Positions 60,000 to 64,000 of a DNA stretch of 64,000 nt are shown in pieces. The position numbers were made by a program, and so were the translations under genes. A model generated the notes under the pieces. The model was not told where the DNA came from, did not search any database, and saw only the letters and a program-made list of their open reading frames with translations. This DNA is from Allobosea sp. Root381 (GTDB lineage: Bacteria > Pseudomonadota > Alphaproteobacteria > Rhizobiales > Beijerinckiaceae). Position 1 is the stretch's first letter; every line of letters begins with the position of its first letter. The stretch spans positions 116,398 through 180,397 of the forward strand of contig NZ_LMJT01000042.1 of the NCBI RefSeq assembly GCF_001429395.1. Reading direction: 5' to 3'.

Positions 60000-60808
60000 C
60001 TCAGCCTCCGGCGGGCCCAGTCGCTAAACCATTCGCCGAACGCGACCAGGGCCGCGATCGTCAGCAGGATCGCGCTGGCGAAGTCGAAATCGTAGCGGGA
60101 GAACGAGGCCGAGAGGGTCTGGCCGATCCCGCCGGCGCCAACGATGCCGATGACCGTCGAGTGCCGCAGGTTGGAATCCAGCCGGTAGATCAGCACGCCG
60201 AGCGTCTTGACCAAGACCTGCGGAACGACCGCGCAATAGAAGGTCTGGAAGAAGCCGGCACCGGTGGCCCGGACCGCCTCGACGGGACCGGGCTTCATGT
60301 TCTCGATGTCTTCGGCGAGCATCTTGCCGAGGAAGATCGCGGAGGAGAAGGCGAGCGTCAGCAGCCCGGCGACGGGGCCGAAGCCGAAGAGTTTCACGAA
60401 GAAGATCGCGATGATGACCTCGTGGAAGGTTCGCCCCACCACCATGAGGCCGCGCGCGACGAGATAGAGCGGTCGCGGAGCCAGGTTGGCCGCAGCGGCA
60501 ATGCCGAGCGGGACCGCGAGCACAGCGCCGACGATCGTTGCTGCGATCGCGATCTGGATGCTTTCCAGCATGCCGGTCAGCAGGATCTGCCAGCGCGTGA
60601 AATCCGGCGGCACCATCCGCTCGAGGATGGTCCAGGCGCGCGGCAAACCGGCGAGCACGCGGGCGGTGTCAACGTTGAGCGTCGACAGCGACCAGACCAG
60701 ATAGGCGACGAGCAGCGCGAGCAGGGCGAGGCGTCGTCCGGGGCCGCCGAAGATGCTGGGTGCGCGCCAGTCGGCCGGCGCCGCGCGGGACAGGGAGGGC
60801 GCGGTCAT
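59996..60808 (-). CDS. Phosphonate-type ABC transporter permease (proximal)
   Basis: About 270 aa, PhnE-like with VRATGAGFFQTFYCAVVPQV and NLRHSTVIGIVGAGGIGQTL. The ATG at 60808 overlaps the ATPase stop by 4 bp (ATGA); a longer ORF to 60883 is rejected. With the following permease it forms a heterodimeric channel. Confidence 0.88.
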   Translation of the reverse strand: MTAPSLSRAAPADWRAPSIFGGPGRRLALLALLVAYLVWSLSTLNVDTARVLAGLPRAWTILERMVPPDFTRWQILLTGMLESIQIAIAATIVGAVLAVPLGIAAAANLAPRPLYLVARGLMVVGRTFHEVIIAIFFVKLFGFGPVAGLLTLAFSSAIFLGKMLAEDIENMKPGPVEAVRATGAGFFQTFYCAVVPQVLVKTLGVLIYRLDSNLRHSTVIGIVGAGGIGQTLSASFSRYDFDFASAILLTIAALVAFGEWFSDWARRRLR

Positions 60809-61662
60809 GACAGCCCCGCGCGAGCCTTGCCGGGCTGCGCTGCGGGCTCGTCCTCGTCCTCCTCGCTCGGCGGCGGCGCCCAATCCTCCTCGCCATAGAT
60901 CCGCGTCAGGGCTTCGTCCGTCAGCTCCCCGGCGGTCGCGTCGAAAACAAGCAGACCGTCCCTTAGGCCGATGATGCGGTCGGCATAGGACCGGGCGAGC
61001 GCGACGTCATGGATGTTGATGATCGCCGGCGTCTGGCGTTCCGCCACGAGCTCGCGCACCAGCCGCATGATCTGGCGCGAGGTCTTGGGGTCGAGGCTCG
61101 CGGTCGGCTCGTCGAGCAGCAGCAGGTCGGGGCGCTGCATCAAGGCGCGGGCGATGCCGACGCGCTGGCGCTGCCCGCCCGAGAGCGCATCGGCGCGCTG
61201 ATCGTGATAGCCGTCGAGCCCGACACGGTCGAGCAGCGCGAATGCTGCCGCGATGTCCTCGGGCGGGAAGCGCCAGCGCAGCGTCGCCATGAGGCCGACA
61301 TAGCCGAGCCGGCCGGAGAGCACGTTCTGCATGACGCTCAGCCGCTCGACCAGATTGTATTCCTGGAAGATCATGCCGACGCGGCGGCGCGCCGCGCGCA
61401 GGCCCTTGCGGTCGAGCGCGACGATATCCTCGCCATTGAGCAGGATGCGCCCCGCGGTCGGCTCGACGAGCCGGTTGATGCAGCGGATGAAGGTGCTCTT
61501 GCCGGCGCCCGAAGAGCCGATGACGGCCACGAGCTGCGGCCGGTCGATCATCACGTCGATGCCGCCGAGCGCCTTCTTGCCGGTGGGATAGACCTTGCTC
61601 AGCCCCTCGACGGCGAGCAGCGGAGCGGCGGGCGCCGCCCCGGTCGAAAGCGAGCCGGCCAT
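60805..61662 (-). CDS. Phosphonate-type ABC transporter ATP-binding protein (PhnC-like)
   Basis: About 285 aa. Walker A GSSGAGKST, Q-loop FQEYNLVERL, signature LSGGQRQRVGIAR, Walker B LLLLDEPTASLDPKT and INIHDVAL are intact. TGATG overlap with the binding-protein gene. The acidic C-terminal tail (PPPSEEDEDE) is unusual. Confidence 0.9.
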   Translation of the reverse strand: MAGSLSTGAAPAAPLLAVEGLSKVYPTGKKALGGIDVMIDRPQLVAVIGSSGAGKSTFIRCINRLVEPTAGRILLNGEDIVALDRKGLRAARRRVGMIFQEYNLVERLSVMQNVLSGRLGYVGLMATLRWRFPPEDIAAAFALLDRVGLDGYHDQRADALSGGQRQRVGIARALMQRPDLLLLDEPTASLDPKTSRQIMRLVRELVAERQTPAIINIHDVALARSYADRIIGLRDGLLVFDATAGELTDEALTRIYGEEDWAPPPSEEDEDEPAAQPGKARAGLS

Positions 61663-62651
61663 CAGTCGCCCTTCAGCTTGGATAGGCCATCCTGCGTATA
61701 GGTGACGCCACTGTCGCGCTGGATCAGGATGATGTCCTTCCAGGCGTCCTTGTAGGTCAGCTCCTTGAAGCCCTTGCTGTCCTTGAACTCCTTGGCAAGG
61801 GCAGACTTCATGAAGTCAAATTTGAGGAAGGCCTCCCGGATCTTGGCCTGGAGTTCCGGCTTCAGATCATGGGCGACGCCGAAGGCCGTGCGCGGAAAGG
61901 GCGCGGATTCATAGACGATGCGGATGTCGTCCGGCTTGAACATGCCGCGGTCGCGCATGCGCTCGACGACGCTCGATGCCACCGGGGCGGCGTCGTAGTC
62001 CTTGTTGACCACTCCCATGATCGAATTGTCGTGCTTGCCGGAGAACATCACCTCATAATCGGTGCCCGGGACCACGCCCTTGTCCTTGAACAGGATGCGC
62101 GGCGCAGTGTCACCGGAATTCGAGGACGGCGCGACATGGGCGACGCGCTTGCCCTTCAGATCGGCTATGCCCTGGATCGGACTGCCCTTGGGCACGATGA
62201 GCTGCAGCGTGTAGCCGACGCTGCCGTCATGACGCTCCATCGCGACGATCGGCACAAAGCCGGCGAGATTGACCGCGAAAGGGGTCGGCCCGCTGGCGAC
62301 GCCGGCGATGTGGAGCCGGCCGGAACGCATCGCCTCGACCTGTGCGGCATAGGATTCAGCACCGAACCAGCGGATGCGCTTGCCAGTGACCTTGGAGAGA
62401 TGCGCCAGGAAATCGGCAAAGACGTTCTCGTAGACGGCCGGGTCCTCGACCGGGGTGTAGGAGAAGACCAGCGTGTCCGGGTCCTTCTGCCTGGCGGGGT
62501 CGGTCGGCGTGTCGGCCAGCAGGTCGCCATTCGCATCGCAATAGCGCGTGTCGAGCGTGCCGCGGCTGGCGCATTCCTGCGCGGCGGCCGGGCCGGTGAA
62601 GCCCATGGCGAAGGCGAGCAGGCAAAAGGACGCGATCTTGGCGCGCAGCAT
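61662..62651 (-). CDS. Phosphate/phosphonate-type ABC binding protein (PhnD-like)
   Basis: About 329 aa. Signal peptide (to AAAQEC) then a PhnD-type fold: VFSYTPVEDPAVYENVFADF, GRLHIAGVASGPTPFAV, VAHVAPSSNSGDTAPR at the phospho-ligand site, and VVNKDYDAAPVASSVVERM. Substrate is phosphonate, phosphite or a phosphate ester; the HAD partner favours a phosphate ester (inference). First gene of the operon; its promoter carries two palindromes. Confidence 0.88.
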   Translation of the reverse strand: MLRAKIASFCLLAFAMGFTGPAAAQECASRGTLDTRYCDANGDLLADTPTDPARQKDPDTLVFSYTPVEDPAVYENVFADFLAHLSKVTGKRIRWFGAESYAAQVEAMRSGRLHIAGVASGPTPFAVNLAGFVPIVAMERHDGSVGYTLQLIVPKGSPIQGIADLKGKRVAHVAPSSNSGDTAPRILFKDKGVVPGTDYEVMFSGKHDNSIMGVVNKDYDAAPVASSVVERMRDRGMFKPDDIRIVYESAPFPRTAFGVAHDLKPELQAKIREAFLKFDFMKSALAKEFKDSKGFKELTYKDAWKDIILIQRDSGVTYTQDGLSKLKGD

Positions 62652-62692
62652 GGTAACCTCCCAGGTGGCGGCGCAGCTGAGGCGAGCGCTCG

Positions 62693-62727
62693 TGTAAGAT
62701 TTCTTACATTTTGGTCAAATTCGACCA
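62693..62727. promoter_or_regulatory. Two adjacent palindromes, candidate DeoR operators
   Basis: TGTAAGATTTCTTACA (62693-62708) has perfect 7-bp arms around TT; TGGTCAAATTCGACCA (62712-62727) is a 16-bp dyad with one mismatch. Their centres are 19 bp apart. Both lie between the DeoR stop and the binding-protein start, that is in the importer promoter, where TTGACC on the minus strand may be the -35 element. Confidence 0.6.
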
Positions 62728-62770
62728 GCTAGGCAAGCGCCGGCTAAGGACCTGCCGATGCCGAGCGCAA

Positions 62771-63553
62771 TCAGGCCACCAGCCAACGGGTTCCGGCGCT
62801 TTTCCAGCTCTTCTGCAACGGGCCGGTCGGCTCGGCATCGACCACGATGAGATCGAAGGCGGATGCCGCCGCGATCCGCGCGGTTCCGACCTGCGCGAAT
62901 TTCGTCCGGTCGGCGACCGCCAGCACCTGCCGGGACCGGCCGATCGCCGCCTGGCGTACCGAGATCTTCTCGAGATCGAAATCCATCGGTGCTCCGTCAT
63001 CGTCGAAGCCGCCGAGACCGAGGATGCAGCAGTCGAAGCGAAAGCCGGCGATGCAGTCGATCGCCCTCTGCCCGACCAGGGAGCCGTTGGCGCCGCGCGT
63101 CGTGCCACCGGTCACGACCACGTCGAAAACGCCACGGCTGCAGAAGATCTGCGCAACGGAAACGCTTGACGTCACCACCCGCAGACCCGGTTTCTCAACG
63201 AGCGCACGGGCGACTGCTTCGACGGTCGTGCCGACATCGAGGAAGACCGCAGCGCCCGGCCGCACGACATCGGCGACCGCCTTGCCGATCCGGCGCTTGC
63301 CCTCCGGCGCCACCGTAAGCTTCTGGGCATATGCCGACCGGATGCCCGCGGAACTCGGCCCGGCGCCGCCGTGAAAGCGTTGCAGGTAATTCCCCGCCTG
63401 CAGTCGGATGATCTCGCGCCGGACGGTCTGGGCCGAGACGCCAAAGCGCTCGGCCAGAGTCTCGATCGTCGTAAATCCCAACTCCTGCACCTGCGCCAAA
63501 ATCGCTCGCTGCCGGGCCGTCAGCCTGTTCGAATCCTGCGTGGGAGAGTTCAT
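62771..63553 (-). CDS. DeoR/GlpR-family transcriptional regulator
   Basis: About 260 aa. N-terminal HTH (RQRAILAQVQELGFTTIETL, RFGVSAQTVRREIIRL), then a DeoR sensor domain with VVTGGTTRGANGSLVG and ILGLGGFDDDG. DeoR regulators sense phosphorylated sugars. The ATG at 63553 starts the conserved region; longer ORF to 63937 is rejected. It lies just upstream of the importer operon on the same strand, separated by the palindromes at 62693-62727. Confidence 0.88.
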   Translation of the reverse strand: MNSPTQDSNRLTARQRAILAQVQELGFTTIETLAERFGVSAQTVRREIIRLQAGNYLQRFHGGAGPSSAGIRSAYAQKLTVAPEGKRRIGKAVADVVRPGAAVFLDVGTTVEAVARALVEKPGLRVVTSSVSVAQIFCSRGVFDVVVTGGTTRGANGSLVGQRAIDCIAGFRFDCCILGLGGFDDDGAPMDFDLEKISVRQAAIGRSRQVLAVADRTKFAQVGTARIAAASAFDLIVVDAEPTGPLQKSWKSAGTRWLVA

Positions 63554-63675
63554 GCCGCGATATGTTCCAAGATCAGTAATAATCGCGGCGAAGCTGCCAT
63601 GGCCGTCCGCGAAGTCAAACCGGCGTGGAGCACAGAGACGTGTGAGAATGGTCCCTTGCCGAGATCCGCCGGGCA

Positions 63676-64000
63676 TTATCTCCTTACCCGGCCCAACGTC
63701 GGCCGCTCTCGCTCCCGCCGTGCCGCCGCATGGCCAATGAACTGGCAGGGGACATGTCCCTGTCTCCCGATCGGCGCTGCCAGCCCGAACTCCGCCATGT
63801 GGCCTCGGATCGCGTTCGAGAGCTGGATGCGCTGGCGCATGAGCATCAGCCGGACCCGGTGAAGGACCATAACGCTCTGCTGCTCGACGCTCTTCACCTC
63901 GACGAACCGCATGGTCGGACGGGTGACGGCTTCCCAAATCGCCTCGGCGTCGGCTGCGTCGTTCTTCTGCCGCTTCACATAGGCCTTCACATAGCTCGGC
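63676..64000 (-). pseudogene. IS110-family transposase, partial and truncated (runs off the window)
   Basis: The minus-strand frame reads MKAYVKRQKNDAADAEAIWE, AVTRPTMRFVEVKSVEQQ, LMLMRQRIQLSNAIRGHMAE and FGLAAPIGRQG, the central DEDD-domain part of an IS1111-like transposase, continuing past 64000. After GRQG the homology ends (about 63770) and the frame runs into unrelated residues. It is a different copy and subtype from the intact transposase at 56615. Confidence 0.7.

Overview
The window is high-GC DNA with alphaproteobacterial gene content: a hmuTUV heme importer with an IsdG-type heme monooxygenase and hutX, TRAP and ABC uptake operons for organic acids and sugars, DUF2853, and intergenic palindromes of a kind common in Hyphomicrobiales. 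A Bosea- or Bradyrhizobium-like member of Hyphomicrobiales is the best guess. No rRNA or other species-level marker is present, so the genus is inference.

Layout. (1) 0-12 kb: the end of a tRNA-Gly gene, then a GntR-centred catabolic region. An enolase-superfamily dehydratase and an SDR face a GntR regulator, which is followed by a D-2-hydroxyacid dehydrogenase and a four-gene amino-acid-type ABC importer. A convergent minus-strand set follows (aspartate-dehydrogenase-like, alpha/beta hydrolase, NIPSNAP, an SDR without its usual catalytic residues, saccharopine-reductase-like), then an Lrp regulator. (2) 12-29.5 kb: mostly housekeeping and stand-alone genes (cyclopropane fatty acid synthase, DUF2853, L,D-transpeptidase, heme uptake, flippase-like protein, protein phosphatase, inorganic pyrophosphatase, CitE-like lyase, a DUF429/threonine-dehydratase fusion ORF, methyltransferase, prolyl oligopeptidase with a TetR regulator). 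(3) 29.5-36 kb: a Tat-exported His/Arg-rich protein, an autotransporter relic, and a second GntR regulator with a complete sugar ABC importer. The two GntR proteins are close paralogues and share a 27-bp upstream block (25/27 identical) containing a TTGT-N8-ACAA palindrome. (4) 36-41 kb: an RsbQ-like hydrolase overlapping a PAS histidine kinase, a GlxA-type AraC regulator and a methyltransferase. (5) 41.5-43 kb: decayed DNA (SRAP/HMCES relic, tRNA 3' fragment). (6) 43-47.7 kb: a FadR-type regulator preceded by a perfect 46-bp palindrome, a dctQMP TRAP transporter and an enolase-superfamily enzyme.

(7) 47.8-58.2 kb is an accessory island: a frameshifted tyrosine recombinase, a four-gene operon with a ParA-like ATPase and a C-terminally anchored coiled-coil membrane protein, an IS5-family element, IS30 and IS3 relics, an intact IS110-family transposase, two clusters of iteron-like repeats, and small genes for a lipoprotein and a membrane peptide. 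It looks like a decayed plasmid-like or mobilizable element; the ParA operon and the repeat clusters are the least explained part of the window. (8) 58.2-63.6 kb: a phosphonate-type ABC importer (phnD-C-E-E order) with a HAD phosphatase and a DeoR-family regulator, and two adjacent palindromes in the importer promoter. The window ends inside a truncated second IS110-family transposase.

Recurring theme: each uptake operon comes with its own one-component regulator (two paralogous GntR, one FadR-type GntR, one DeoR), and in each case a palindrome can be seen in the control region.
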